Assembly (NCBI RefSeq): GCF_000807675.2 | Contig: NZ_CP019962.1 | Span: 4,313,157 to 4,377,156 of the forward strand | DNA length: 64,000 nucleotides | Reading direction: 5' to 3' | Origin: Eubacterium limosum | GTDB lineage: Bacteria > Bacillota > Clostridia > Eubacteriales > Eubacteriaceae | In this document: piece after piece, positions 51,330 through 59,699 of the stretch | Layout of the letters: each line of letters begins with the position of its first letter | Position numbering within the stretch: the stretch's first letter is position 1 | Made by a program: the position numbers and the translations under genes | Notes under the pieces: generated by a model | What the model was told of the DNA's origin: nothing | Seen by the model: only the letters and a program-made list of their open reading frames with translations | Database searches by the model: none

Positions 51330-52634
51330 TCAGGCCTGGGCGCTTTTTTGTTTGGCCTCTTTGCGAAGGATCTTGGCTTCTTTTTCCTCAACTAAAATCT
51401 CTTTAATATTGTTTTTATTGCGGTATCTGAAGATCAGACACAATACAACAGACAACAGGCCAAACCCTGCCAGAATCAGCATGGTGTAGCGATAAGCGGT
51501 AACGGAGTCATAAGTGTCCAGAAAACGGCCGATCACTGGTGGCAGGAAAGCGTCTGATGCGTAAATAATGGTGGCCATAAAGCCAAAAGCTGTTCCGGAT
51601 AAAGACATGGGAACCCGCGCTTCCTTGATGGTCGCGTATTTCTGGCTTCTGAAAGCGCCAGTACACACAATTTCAACTGCGAAAAGGACTAAGAACAGCC
51701 ATATATATTCCGGGCCTGTCGGCAGGAAAGCGAAAACAATGGCAAAGCCTGTCAGAACAATGCTCAGGATTAACAGAACTGCACTCGGTCCAAATTTATC
51801 GCCAAACCAGCCGGCTCCCAATCCGCCAAAGGGTTTAAAATAAGCAGTCATAACACCAACATACCCCATAACAGCGACCGTGGCACCATAGTTTGAGCCG
51901 ACAATGTCACCGCAATATGAGCCCAGAGTGCTCCCGATGGCATAGGCTCCGGCCCCCATCAGGGCACAGATCCAGATATCCACATTTTTCAAACATTGAA
52001 GCAAAAGTTTAAAGGGTTTTTCCTCACTGATCGCCGCCTCGTCACCGGTACCGTTGTCAAAAACAAACAGGGAGATAATCGCCAGAAGAATGAGAATGCC
52101 ACCGTACATAAAGATGACAAAGCGAAGTCCTGCCGACATAACAGCAAATTTCGTAAACAGAAAAACTGCCAGTGTCCCAAAGATGACTTCAAAAATCGCT
52201 TTACCGGCTTCCAGCCCGCCAAAGGCCTTACTCTCACTGCCTACACTCTGTCCAAACTGTCTTGTCGCCTTCAACAGTGCGGCCCAGAAGGTCAAAGTTG
52301 TGGTCACGCCCATCAGCGCATAAATTAACAGCGCCGTCTCGTATTTCGGAAAGGTGCCAAACCAGATATTGAGCAAGCCGGTTCCCGCAAAGGATATGAC
52401 CATCAGCACCTTTGTGGATACCTTATCGGCCACAATCCCTCCCAGAAAATAGGTTGCGACCGCGACCCAGGCATAGCAGCTGAACAAAACGCCAAACTGC
52501 TCATTTGTCATTGTGAAGGCTTCCAGAAAGGCTTCATAGAAGCTGCTTCGCATGAAAATAACATAAAAGATTGCATTTCCCCCTGCACAGAGTACAATAA
52601 ACTGAAGGATGCTTTTCAACTTAGAATTTTTCAT
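51330..52634 (-). CDS. MFS transporter (MFS-2)
   Basis: A 434-residue, 12-helix permease, paralogous to MFS-3, with loop-2 motif GGIVADKVSTKVLM and a charged C-terminal tail. It lies downstream of MttB-2, from which it is separated by a strong hairpin at 52667-52704. Together the two MttB and two MFS genes look like a duplicated transporter-enzyme module. Confidence 0.88.
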   Translation of the reverse strand: MKNSKLKSILQFIVLCAGGNAIFYVIFMRSSFYEAFLEAFTMTNEQFGVLFSCYAWVAVATYFLGGIVADKVSTKVLMVISFAGTGLLNIWFGTFPKYETALLIYALMGVTTTLTFWAALLKATRQFGQSVGSESKAFGGLEAGKAIFEVIFGTLAVFLFTKFAVMSAGLRFVIFMYGGILILLAIISLFVFDNGTGDEAAISEEKPFKLLLQCLKNVDIWICALMGAGAYAIGSTLGSYCGDIVGSNYGATVAVMGYVGVMTAYFKPFGGLGAGWFGDKFGPSAVLLILSIVLTGFAIVFAFLPTGPEYIWLFLVLFAVEIVCTGAFRSQKYATIKEARVPMSLSGTAFGFMATIIYASDAFLPPVIGRFLDTYDSVTAYRYTMLILAGFGLLSVVLCLIFRYRNKNNIKEILVEEKEAKILRKEAKQKSAQA

Positions 52635-52666
52635 TTTTTACTCCTTTTTAATTTAACAAACCGGTG

Positions 52667-52704
52667 CTTATCAGGCGGCCAGGGTCATCCGGCCGCCCGG
52701 TAAG
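52667..52704 (-). other. strong intercistronic hairpin between MttB-2 and MFS-2
   Basis: A 14-bp stem (52667-52680/52691-52704) with one A-C mismatch and one G-U pair, 10-nt loop. No T-run follows on the minus strand, so it is more likely an mRNA-stability or processing element than a terminator. Confidence 0.65.
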
Positions 52705-52711
52705 TCCAGTA

Positions 52712-54118
52712 TTAACGGTATTCTTCAGGGATGAGCGTATCAAGAATTTTTGCCTGCTCCCTGGACAACTCAGGCATTGTGTATTCCTCCAGCCGCCGCT
52801 GCCATTCCTTTGTCGCCAGAGACTCAGCAGAGGTGCAGCCTGCCTGCATCCAGCTGTTGTGGTTGTCACGGATCGAAAGCTTCGGCATGATAAAATCTCT
52901 CCGGTAAGACTTCTGGGTTCTTTCAAAATGCTGTCCCGTCGGCCCTGTCTTTAAGATCGAATCGAACATAATCGTCGAGTCATCAATCGCATACCCCTTC
53001 ATCAGATGTTTCAAGGATTCTATTTTTTCTTCGTCCAGAATAAACTTCTCATAGCCGATGGAGTTCATGGAATCCAGCAATCCGCAGGCATGTACCTGGC
53101 ATTCAACCTTCAGCAGATAAGCCGTCAGAAGATTCATAAATGACTCGGCCCCTGCCTGGTAATCCATAAGCTTAGAATCCGTATTGCTCGTGCCGCTGTG
53201 CAGCGGCACACCGTAAAAGTCAGCCATTCTTCTGGAGGTGGCGCAGGCCAGCATGGCCTCTATTCCCCCATAGGCCGCCGCCGAACGCAGCCGCATATCC
53301 GACGAGTCAAACTTCCCGCAATAGACAACCGGCGTGCCCGGCTGAGCTAGCTGCGCTAAAACCATAGCTGCCAGAATCATCGCATTGCCCAAAGTATAGA
53401 CACCGGCCATGGACTGCGGCGTGGTAACGCCAAAGGTCTGGCCCGCGCAGATAATTACCGCCTGCCCCAGCTCGGCGTATGTGATCAGGGCCTCAGACAT
53501 TGCTGTGGACATCTGCATCGGTCCCATTGTGTCAATAAGCCCGGTTGCGATGATCTGTCTTTTGACATCTTCCAGACCATAAAAACGGCACATTGTCTCA
53601 AGGCTCTCTGTCGCGACAGCTTTGCCTTCCACCAGCCCCATCAGAGGCTTCTGGCAGTATTTCAGGGCAATGCCCAAGCGGTACTTTTCCCTTGCCTCTC
53701 CATGAACATAGGACACATCGATGACATTCGGGTTTGAGATGTCAATGACTTTACTGGTCTCATGCAGCTTGTGAAAATTGACCAGATGTTTATGGTTTGA
53801 CAGCTCATACTTCCCGTTCTGGCAGACATACATCGGTCCATAGGACGGCGCATTATGCGTAACCTTGTTGCCGATGGTAATCTTGTTCCCCAGCCGGTCG
53901 TACCAGTCATAGGTCTTTGGCAAAGTGGACAGCGCCTTCTCAACAAGCTTTTCATCCATATAGACGATTCCGTTCTCAACCCTGGCCCCGTGTTTCCTAA
54001 AAATATCAAAGGCCGTTTCACAACGAAAGGACACGCCCACCTCTGACAAGATCTTCAGGCTTGTCTCGTGAATACGCTGTACCTCTTCGTCTGTTCCAAT
54101 TGAATAATTTAATTTCAT
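52712..54118 (-). CDS. MttB-superfamily corrinoid-dependent methyltransferase without pyrrolysine (MttB-2)
   Basis: A 468-residue protein, first gene of the leftward MttB-MFS-MFS-MttB run. Features: KLNYSIGTDEEVQRIHETSLKILSEVGVSF start, the KTYDWYDRLGNKITIG segment, MGLVEGKAVATESLE, the KLMDYQAGAESFMNLL barrel strand and a C-terminal LIPEEYR. No internal stop, so a non-Pyl member. It transfers a methyl group to a corrinoid protein, most likely the one encoded at 55727-56371. Its promoter region carries two copies of a 17-bp element and a consensus promoter. Confidence 0.93.
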   Translation of the reverse strand: MKLNYSIGTDEEVQRIHETSLKILSEVGVSFRCETAFDIFRKHGARVENGIVYMDEKLVEKALSTLPKTYDWYDRLGNKITIGNKVTHNAPSYGPMYVCQNGKYELSNHKHLVNFHKLHETSKVIDISNPNVIDVSYVHGEAREKYRLGIALKYCQKPLMGLVEGKAVATESLETMCRFYGLEDVKRQIIATGLIDTMGPMQMSTAMSEALITYAELGQAVIICAGQTFGVTTPQSMAGVYTLGNAMILAAMVLAQLAQPGTPVVYCGKFDSSDMRLRSAAAYGGIEAMLACATSRRMADFYGVPLHSGTSNTDSKLMDYQAGAESFMNLLTAYLLKVECQVHACGLLDSMNSIGYEKFILDEEKIESLKHLMKGYAIDDSTIMFDSILKTGPTGQHFERTQKSYRRDFIMPKLSIRDNHNSWMQAGCTSAESLATKEWQRRLEEYTMPELSREQAKILDTLIPEEYR

Positions 54119-54176
54119 GATTCTCCCCTAAATTTTAATCATCAATCAATTTAATTTGCCAAGATATTATAAATAT

Positions 54177-54266
54177 CATGTTATACTCAATTGCTATAAA
54201 AAAATAATCCTCTTAGGAAACCATCTCCTTTTCATTTAAATATATATAACATGTTATACTCAATTG
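54177..54266. promoter_or_regulatory. twin 17-bp repeats with AT-rich palindromes, probable GntR operators
   Basis: CATGTTATACTCAATTG occurs twice (54177-54193 and 54250-54266). The second copy sits in a perfect palindrome ATAACATGTTAT (54246-54257); the first in an imperfect one. On the minus strand the element reads CAATTGAGTATAACATG and each copy also offers a TTGAGT -35-like hexamer. A related sequence lies at 56402-56420. Confidence 0.6.
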
Positions 54267-54294
54267 AATTACACTAACAGTAATTTCTGAGATA

Positions 54295-54323
54295 AGATTA
54301 ACACCTTTTGTATGCGTTGTCAA
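54295..54323 (-). promoter_or_regulatory. sigma-A promoter of the MttB-2 operon
   Basis: On the minus strand TTGACA (54323-54318), 17-bp spacer, TAATCT (54300-54295). The repeats at 54177-54266 lie downstream of it, where a bound GntR protein could block elongation or secondary promoters. Confidence 0.65.
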
Positions 54324-54339
54324 GAAAATTTACAATTTT

Positions 54340-55041
54340 TTACGAAATCCGGAAATCAATATCGTCACAGCTGGCAAAACTCACAGAGATACCCGCAAAC
54401 CGGTTCTGCTTCGTGTAATACTCGATGAGAATGCGGAACATACTATCCTCCTCCTCCAGATAGAGCTTATCCTTTACCGTCTCACAGTGGTTGTCGACGG
54501 ACAGATAAAATTTTTTATTGATGTCATAATTGTTAATAACGCCAATGCCGTCACTGATCCAGCGCTCCTCATTGAAGGAATGGATATTGAGCCGTGGATT
54601 GTGCAGGATGAAAATCAGCTCATACATAACAGGCAGCTGTCCAAAGCAGTGCATGCGGGCGATCTTAATACACTTGGCGCGACGGTTTGGCCGCACCTTG
54701 GTGTACTGCTTCATCTCCTCGAGATCGACCGAATCGACCGAGAGGACTTTTACCTCCGTTGGCTCATGCTTCATGGAGGTTTTCTGGTTATAGCGCAGGG
54801 CATATACCTCATTCTTGATTTCATTTACAAAATTACCGACTCTTGGCTTAGAGTGGACATAGCCGTTTTGCCGCAGCAGCTCAATGCTCTTACGGACTGT
54901 TATATTGCTTACGTTATAGAGCTCACACAGCTCACTGAAGGAGGGCAGCTTTTCCCCGGGCCGAAACGTTTTATCCAGAATCTTATCCTTCAAATCCTCG
55001 TAGACAACCTGATAGGTTGTAAACAGTTGTTCATTGCTCAT
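54340..55041 (-). CDS. GntR family regulator, HutC-like (GntR-2)
   Basis: A 233-residue regulator: winged HTH (about 10-75; YEDLKDKILDKTFRPGEKLPSFSELCELYNVSNITVRKSIELLRQNGYVHSKPRVGNFV) and a UTRA/HutC-type effector domain. Its start overlaps the stop of GntR-1 by 4 bp (ATGA-type coupling). Two consecutive HutC-type GntR genes between a corrinoid-protein gene and a methyltransferase operon suggest that they sense the quaternary amine or another methylated substrate. Confidence 0.9.
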   Translation of the reverse strand: MSNEQLFTTYQVVYEDLKDKILDKTFRPGEKLPSFSELCELYNVSNITVRKSIELLRQNGYVHSKPRVGNFVNEIKNEVYALRYNQKTSMKHEPTEVKVLSVDSVDLEEMKQYTKVRPNRRAKCIKIARMHCFGQLPVMYELIFILHNPRLNIHSFNEERWISDGIGVINNYDINKKFYLSVDNHCETVKDKLYLEEEDSMFRILIEYYTKQNRFAGISVSFASCDDIDFRIS

Positions 55042-55763
55042 ACGCTAAAAACTCCTTTGATACAGCTTTCATCCGCATTCAGATACAGTCGGTCGAGGCC
55101 GGTGGGGGTTCCCCGGTCATCATAAATTTTGCGTTCCACCAAAAGTACCGAGTCTGTATTTTTACTGTCAATGCCCATTTTTTCCTTCAGCCATGCCTCA
55201 GGGATAATACCGTTAACGATAATCTCCTCCCTGAAATCTGTCTGAGAGCCCTTGATCATATCCTTCAGACCCGTGTAGGTCAAATCCTTCTCATCAATGG
55301 GCAGACCTCTGAAATAAGGGATAAAGCGCCTGTCATACCCAATGATTACCTCGTTCTTAAAAATATGCCAGTCCATGAAGACAATCTTGCTCTCCCTTGA
55401 AACCTTAAGCTCGTAAACCAGGTCAATATCGGGCTTGATCATTTTAGCCTTGATCAGCTCCACCCGGTCATACCCGCCGTTGAGAATGCTGTTAATGTCC
55501 ATATCAATCCGGTACAGATCAGTGGACACACCCTTGACAAAGGAGCCCTTTCCCGCCTTCGTATAGATATAGCCCTCATTCTCCAGCAGATTAAGCGTGT
55601 TTCTGACGGTCAGTCGGCTCGCACCATACTTCTCACCCAGCTTTTTTTCTGATGGGAGCATTTCATTCTGGGCATAGATCCCACCCAGTATTTTTAAGCG
55701 GATATCGTCAGCAATCTGCTGATATTTTACCGATTGGCTCTTTCTTCCATCCATCGTTGACAC
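55038..55763 (-). CDS. GntR family regulator, HutC-like (GntR-1)
   Basis: A 241-residue paralogue-like regulator: HTH (about 13-80; YQQIADDIRLKILGGIYAQNEMLPSEKKLGEKYGASRLTVRNTLNLLENEGYIYTKAGKGSFV) and a UTRA effector domain ending DRLYLNADESCIKG. Its start lies inside the 3' end of the corrinoid-protein gene (37-bp overlap), so the two are translated together. It differs clearly from GntR-2 in sequence, so the pair may form a heterodimer or sense two ligands. Confidence 0.9.
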   Translation of the reverse strand: MSTMDGRKSQSVKYQQIADDIRLKILGGIYAQNEMLPSEKKLGEKYGASRLTVRNTLNLLENEGYIYTKAGKGSFVKGVSTDLYRIDMDINSILNGGYDRVELIKAKMIKPDIDLVYELKVSRESKIVFMDWHIFKNEVIIGYDRRFIPYFRGLPIDEKDLTYTGLKDMIKGSQTDFREEIIVNGIIPEAWLKEKMGIDSKNTDSVLLVERKIYDDRGTPTGLDRLYLNADESCIKGVFSV

Positions 55764-56371
55764 AGCTTTACACCATCCAAAATATTATTTGCGTAACCAT
55801 CTGCCCCGCAGCATCGGACAATCTCATCATCAATGAAGCTGCCCCCGAGAATAATCTTCAAATTCTGTCTCAGCCCCTCGCCTGTAATAACGTCGATGGT
55901 CCGCTTAATGTAGTCCACAGCGCTGGTCAAGACTACGCTGATTCCCAAAATATCCGGCTGATACTTGATGATATTTTTTATAAAAATATCAGAGGAGACA
56001 TCTACACCCAGGTCAATGACCTTGAAGCCTGAGATAATCGCGCCGCTTTTGAAAATCGACTTGCCGATGTCATGAATATCCGACTCTATGGTCCCCAAGA
56101 GAATCAGGCCAGAGCTGTTGGTCTGCTCGATCTGATCATAAAGATGCATCTCTTTGGAGTTAATGATCTGCTCATAGAGAATGCCCGACATCATCAGGTC
56201 TGAGAGCGTCGCCTCCCCTGTCTCAAAGCCTTTCCCGATTTCGCCGAGCGCAAAATTGACTGCCTCGATAATTTCATAGGGCTTTATGCCGCTTCGCAGC
56301 GCCCGTTTGGTCAATTTATTGACAAGCTCCTCGTCAAGCTCTACAAAAGCAGTAATTAATTGTTCAATCAT
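55727..56371 (-). CDS. corrinoid (B12-binding) methyltransfer protein
   Basis: I start at 56371 (MIEQLITAFVELDEE) behind GAGG; the frame extends to 56470 but that part is not family-like. The 214-residue protein has the helical cap domain (1-85) and the Rossmann B12-binding domain with DIHDIG (Asp98, His100 as the lower axial cobalt ligand, Gly103), then ISVVLTSA and the GG of IILGGSF. It is the methyl carrier between MttB-type and tetrahydrofolate methyltransferases, in the MtbC/MttC/MtqC family. It heads the operon with two GntR genes. An operator-like palindrome lies just upstream. Confidence 0.93.
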   Translation of the reverse strand: MIEQLITAFVELDEELVNKLTKRALRSGIKPYEIIEAVNFALGEIGKGFETGEATLSDLMMSGILYEQIINSKEMHLYDQIEQTNSSGLILLGTIESDIHDIGKSIFKSGAIISGFKVIDLGVDVSSDIFIKNIIKYQPDILGISVVLTSAVDYIKRTIDVITGEGLRQNLKIILGGSFIDDEIVRCCGADGYANNILDGVKLCQRWMEERANR

Positions 56372-56401
56372 TTCCGCCTCACTGGTATTGTAATCTTTTT
56401 T

Positions 56402-56420
56402 AGTATAACATAGCATACTC
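56402..56420. promoter_or_regulatory. probable GntR operator upstream of the corrinoid-protein gene
   Basis: AGTAT-AACATAGC-ATACT with a further C on the right. AGTATAACAT is shared with the repeats at 54177-54193 and 54250-54266 (there on the minus strand). It is 31 bp before the corrinoid-protein start. Confidence 0.55.
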
Positions 56421-56453
56421 ATAAAAAACAACCGCGGCAGGCTAAATTGATGA

Positions 56454-56486
56454 CAAAAAAGAACCAGCATATTCAGGGCTGGTTCT
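56454..56486 (-). terminator. terminator of the cbi operon
   Basis: On the minus strand AGAACCAGC-N9-GCTGGTTCT followed by TTTTTG, just after the cbiO stop. Confidence 0.85.
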
Positions 56487-56517
56487 TCTATAAATTTGAG
56501 GCTCTGTCTGCTGCCTG

Positions 56518-57351
56518 CTAGGCACCCAGCAGGTGTTTAAACGCTGTCACATCCTTCGGATAGGCCTGGTCGTCCGGGAGCATCCCCTTTGCCACCATGG
56601 CATTGTAAACCTCCAGCATCATGGGCTTTTTCAGATTCGCCCGTCTTAGGATCTCCGCATCGTTAAAAATTTCAACTGGTGGGGCGTCGGCGATGATCTG
56701 TCCGTCGCAAAAAACAAGGGCACGCTCTGCCCAGCGGTAGGCAAAATCGACGTCGTGAGTGGAGATCAGCATGGTTTTTTCCTGAGCAGCCAGCTTCTCA
56801 AGCACCTCCTCCAGCATTTCCGCATTCAGCGGGTCCAGGGCCGCAGTGGGCTCATCAAAAACAATGACCTCGGAGTGCATGGCAATGATGTCGGCAATGG
56901 TGATCCGCTTTTTTTCTCCACCGCTCAGATAATGGGGAGGCCGGTCCTTAAAATCCGTAATGTTCATATATTCCAGAGCTTCGTCGACCCGGCGGACAAC
57001 CTCTTCTCTGGGAAGCTTGAGATTCATAGGGCCAAAGGAGACCTCCCCCATGACTGTGGAGGCAATGATCTGGTTGTCCGCGTCCTGAAAAACAATCCCG
57101 ATAGACTTCCGCAGCGTATTCAGATCCTTTTTATCCCGGGTTAGCTTCTGACCTTTAAAATAAATTTCGCCGCTGTCCGGTGTGAGCACGCCGTTAAGGT
57201 TCAAGAAAAAGGTCGACTTTCCAGCCCCGTTAGAGCCGATAACCGCAATACGCTCTCCCTTCCCGATGGTAACATCAATGCCGCGAAGCGCCGGCTTGTC
57301 GCTGGTGTATGCGTACTTGAGATTTTTTATTTCAATGATTGTTTCTTTCAT
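56518..57351 (-). CDS. cbiO: cobalt ECF transporter ATPase
   Basis: Started at 57351 (MKETIIEIKNLKYAY), eight bases after AGGAG. The 277-residue ATPase has Walker A GSNGAGKST, Q-loop FQDADNQI, signature LSGGEKKRI, Walker B VIVFDEPTAALD and switch His in STHDVDFAYRW. FQDADNQI and the C-terminal PVEIFNDAEILRRANLKKP extension are typical of CbiO/EcfA. It drives cobalt import with CbiQ, CbiN and CbiM, the genes upstream in the same leftward operon. Confidence 0.93.
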   Translation of the reverse strand: MKETIIEIKNLKYAYTSDKPALRGIDVTIGKGERIAVIGSNGAGKSTFFLNLNGVLTPDSGEIYFKGQKLTRDKKDLNTLRKSIGIVFQDADNQIIASTVMGEVSFGPMNLKLPREEVVRRVDEALEYMNITDFKDRPPHYLSGGEKKRITIADIIAMHSEVIVFDEPTAALDPLNAEMLEEVLEKLAAQEKTMLISTHDVDFAYRWAERALVFCDGQIIADAPPVEIFNDAEILRRANLKKPMMLEVYNAMVAKGMLPDDQAYPKDVTAFKHLLGA

Positions 57352-57362
57352 GTTGCCTTCTC

Positions 57363-58250
57363 CTAGAATTTTAAAATCCAAACAGCCACCAGCAGCAGGA
57401 CCACCAGCGCCGCAGCCATTACCTGTTCCCTGTGAAGGGGCTTCTCAGCCTCTAAAAACAGCAGATCGCCATCGTAGCACCTTGCCTCCATGGCGTCATA
57501 GTACTGGCTGGCACGCTTCATTGAAACCACAAAGAGATTGCTCATGGAGTGGCCGAAGGAATAAACCGCTGTCTTAAAATCGCAGTAGCCCAGCCGAGAC
57601 TCCGCCGAGTTTTTCATTTTGGCCTGAGTGTCCATCAGAATAAAAATATACCGGTAGATCATGTTCATCAGCTCAATAACAAGCTTGGGAACGTGCACGC
57701 GGCGCAAAACCCCGAAAACCTCAGTGGACGGGGTAGACAGAGACATCATATACATGGCGCTGACTGCGCCAAAGGCCTTACCCCATAAATACAGCGTCGT
57801 CATGAGGCTGTCGTGGGAAATATAGATATAAAAGAAGTGGCAGTTGAGGGACCAGAGTCCCAGAGGCTCGTTTGAAAAATTGAAGAGGATGGCTATACTC
57901 CCAAGTATGAGAAACGCCACCGGCACTCTCAGAAAGCTCAGGTAATCCCTGAAGTGCACGCCTCCCATAACCACTGTAATAAAGGCTGTGATCAAAATAA
58001 CCAGAGCCGACACATAAAGGTTATTGGCAATGACACAAATGAGCAGAAGCAGCAGGGAGAACCCTACCTTAAAGCTGGGATTCCAGCCGTTGATCTTTGA
58101 ATTGTAGGCGAGCACATCAATGGAAAAAACCGCCCCGCCGTGGGAATGGCCATGATGCCCGCCGTGTCTGTGGGCGCACTCCCGGTGGCGCAGCCAGTAT
58201 ACCAGGCCACACACACACAGAACTGCAAGTGCTACTAAAAATACCTTCAC
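57363..58250 (-). CDS. cbiQ: cobalt ECF transporter T component with N-terminal His-rich extension
   Basis: I choose the GTG at 58250 (MKVFLVALAVL), seven bases after AAGGAG; a TTG at 58256 is too near that site. The 295-residue protein carries the CbiQ body from about residue 43 (FSIDVLAYNSKINGWNPSFKVGF) with the coupling helices MEARCYDGDLL near 260. Before it lie a membrane helix and a His-rich segment (HRECAHRHGGHHGHSHGG, about residues 22-40), absent from ordinary CbiQ. The extension probably binds Co2+ or orients the protein. Confidence 0.88.
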   Translation of the reverse strand: MKVFLVALAVLCVCGLVYWLRHRECAHRHGGHHGHSHGGAVFSIDVLAYNSKINGWNPSFKVGFSLLLLLICVIANNLYVSALVILITAFITVVMGGVHFRDYLSFLRVPVAFLILGSIAILFNFSNEPLGLWSLNCHFFYIYISHDSLMTTLYLWGKAFGAVSAMYMMSLSTPSTEVFGVLRRVHVPKLVIELMNMIYRYIFILMDTQAKMKNSAESRLGYCDFKTAVYSFGHSMSNLFVVSMKRASQYYDAMEARCYDGDLLFLEAEKPLHREQVMAAALVVLLLVAVWILKF

Positions 58251-58295
58251 GAACAAGCTCCTTTACTCTAAGGAATTTTTTTACGCTTAATCATA

Positions 58296-58315
58296 AAAAG
58301 AGGGCAGGTTGCCCT
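58296..58315 (-). terminator. possible attenuator between cbiN and cbiQ
   Basis: On the minus strand AGGGCA-acc-TGCCCT followed by CTTTTTATG, a short hairpin with a T-run in the 75-bp gap. It may limit expression of cbiQO. Confidence 0.5.
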
Positions 58316-58331
58316 ACCCCCGGAAATGCGG

Positions 58332-58652
58332 TTACAGCTCTGAATCTTCTTTGCCGAGCTTTTTGCGCTCTACCAGACGGCCCATGAAAAAGGCCAGAAT
58401 GCCAACGCCGATACCGGTCTGGAGACAGAAGATCAGTGATTCAACCTCACCTGGCAGTTCACCGTTGATCAGTGTTTCGAGCACTGGTGTAAACCAAGGC
58501 TCATATTCGCCGCCCTGAATTTCTTCGATCATGGTGCTTCCTGCATCATCGGAGCCGCCGAACTCAGCGCCCTGAAGGGCAAAGAGCGGAACAACCACCA
58601 AAAGTGCGACGATTACCAGCAGAACAATGACTAATTTTTTATTTTTGCTCAT
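58332..58652 (-). CDS. cbiN: cobalt transport protein CbiN
   Basis: A 106-residue protein with two membrane helices (about 6-26 and 76-94) and an extracytoplasmic loop GAEFGGSDDAGSTMIEEI..PWF, the standard CbiN layout. CbiN assists CbiM in loading Co2+. It starts one base after the cbiM stop. Confidence 0.9.
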   Translation of the reverse strand: MSKNKKLVIVLLVIVALLVVVPLFALQGAEFGGSDDAGSTMIEEIQGGEYEPWFTPVLETLINGELPGEVESLIFCLQTGIGVGILAFFMGRLVERKKLGKEDSEL

Positions 58653-58653
58653 C

Positions 58654-59406
58654 TTACGCTTCCTCCGCTGCTAAAAATCCAATTGATTTTAACTCTGGGC
58701 TCGCATAGGTTTCCAGAGCAATGACAATAATAACCGTTAAAATCCCTTCAATAATGGCCAGCGGCAGCTGTGTAGGGGCAAACACACCCAGGAACTTAAC
58801 AGCAGAAGCTGCCACGCCGCCTGTTTCTGAGGGATAGGCAAAAGCCAGCTGGATACTGGTAACACAGTAGGTAAACAAATCTCCGATGCAGGCTGCCAAA
58901 AACACCCCAATTTTGCGGTTTACCTTCATTTTCTGGCACAGCTTGTAGATCCCAAAGGATACAAAGGGGCCTGCGATGGCCATGGAGAAAGTGTTGGCGC
59001 CAAGGGTGGTGAGACCACCGTGAGCCAGAAGGATCGCCTGGAATAACAATACGATAATCCCCAGAATACTGACTGCGCTGGGTCCGAATAAAATGGCGCC
59101 CAGGCCTGTACCTGTCATATGCGAACAGCTGCCCGTAACGGATGGAATCTTTAAAGAAGAGATCACGAAGATAAATGCGCCCGCCATCGCAAGTAAGGTG
59201 ATCGCTCTTCTGTTGCCTGTCAGAGTCTTTTTAATGGAGAAAAAGCCGGCCGCCAGAAAAGGTATACATAAGACACCCCACATAATGCAGTAGCCAACCG
59301 GTAAGTAGCCTTCCATGATGTGCATCGCGTTTGCCGCGGGCACAATGCCAAAGACCAGCGCCCATGCCCCAAGCATGGTCACAACTTGTTTTTGTCTCTT
59401 TGTCAT
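58654..59406 (-). CDS. cbiM: cobalt ECF transporter S component
   Basis: A 250-residue membrane protein with a leading hydrophobic segment that ends in [19 protein letters not shown]; the Met-His of MHIMEGYLP forms the N-terminal Co2+/Ni2+ site of CbiM/NikM after processing of the preceding part. Further marks: [17 protein letters not shown] with the second His, and [10 protein letters not shown]. Co2+ rather than Ni2+ is supported by the cobalamin riboswitch directly upstream. It has GAGGAGG before the ATG. Confidence 0.94.
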   Translation of the reverse strand: MTKRQKQVVTMLGAWALVFGIVPAANAMHIMEGYLPVGYCIMWGVLCIPFLAAGFFSIKKTLTGNRRAITLLAMAGAFIFVISSLKIPSVTGSCSHMTGTGLGAILFGPSAVSILGIIVLLFQAILLAHGGLTTLGANTFSMAIAGPFVSFGIYKLCQKMKVNRKIGVFLAACIGDLFTYCVTSIQLAFAYPSETGGVAASAVKFLGVFAPTQLPLAIIEGILTVIIVIALETYASPELKSIGFLAAEEA

Positions 59407-59445
59407 TTTCTACCTCCTCAAACTTGTTCCCAACGTACTTTTCCA

Positions 59446-59478
59446 TAAAAAAATCGCTCATCAAAAAAGATAAGCGAT
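59446..59478 (-). terminator. riboswitch-controlled terminator before cbiM
   Basis: On the minus strand ATCGCTTATC-tttttt-GATGAGCGAT (one G-U pair) followed by seven T, just past the cobalamin aptamer. It is the likely expression platform that stops transcription when B12 is abundant. Confidence 0.8.
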
Positions 59479-59539
59479 GAAAGTACGAAATGGGTGTGCC
59501 AAAGATACACACAGCCTCGTCCTTACATTCAGTTATCTC

Positions 59540-59690
59540 TCGTAACCAAATGCAGCTTAAAATCCTATGGTCAGCAATCTGACTTGACTTTCGTCTTACA
59601 GCGGCGGGACCGTTTGGGATTTTCACCCAATTGTGCTCAAACCATCGTGAGGCCGATGGACAACCACAGGACAATAATAACAATGCCGAA
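59540..59690 (-). ncRNA. cobalamin (adenosylcobalamin) riboswitch
   Basis: On the minus strand the leader contains the conserved GGGTGAAAATCCC stretch, the B12 box CGGTCCCGCCGCTGTAA (around 59596-59612) and the following GAAAGTCAAG-like and GCTGACC segments, in the order of the family. It runs from the start site near 59693 to the terminator at 59446-59478 and controls cbiMNQO. Bounds are approximate. Confidence 0.93.
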
Positions 59691-59699
59691 TTTACATTT

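Noticed and set aside
48577-54118. Pyrrolysine-containing trimethylamine methyltransferases
   Set aside because: All three MttB genes are single open frames of 468-483 codons without an in-frame TAG, so they are the non-Pyl type.
54487-55125. 212-codon frame antisense to the two GntR genes
   Set aside because: It runs across the junction of two recognisable GntR genes on the other strand.
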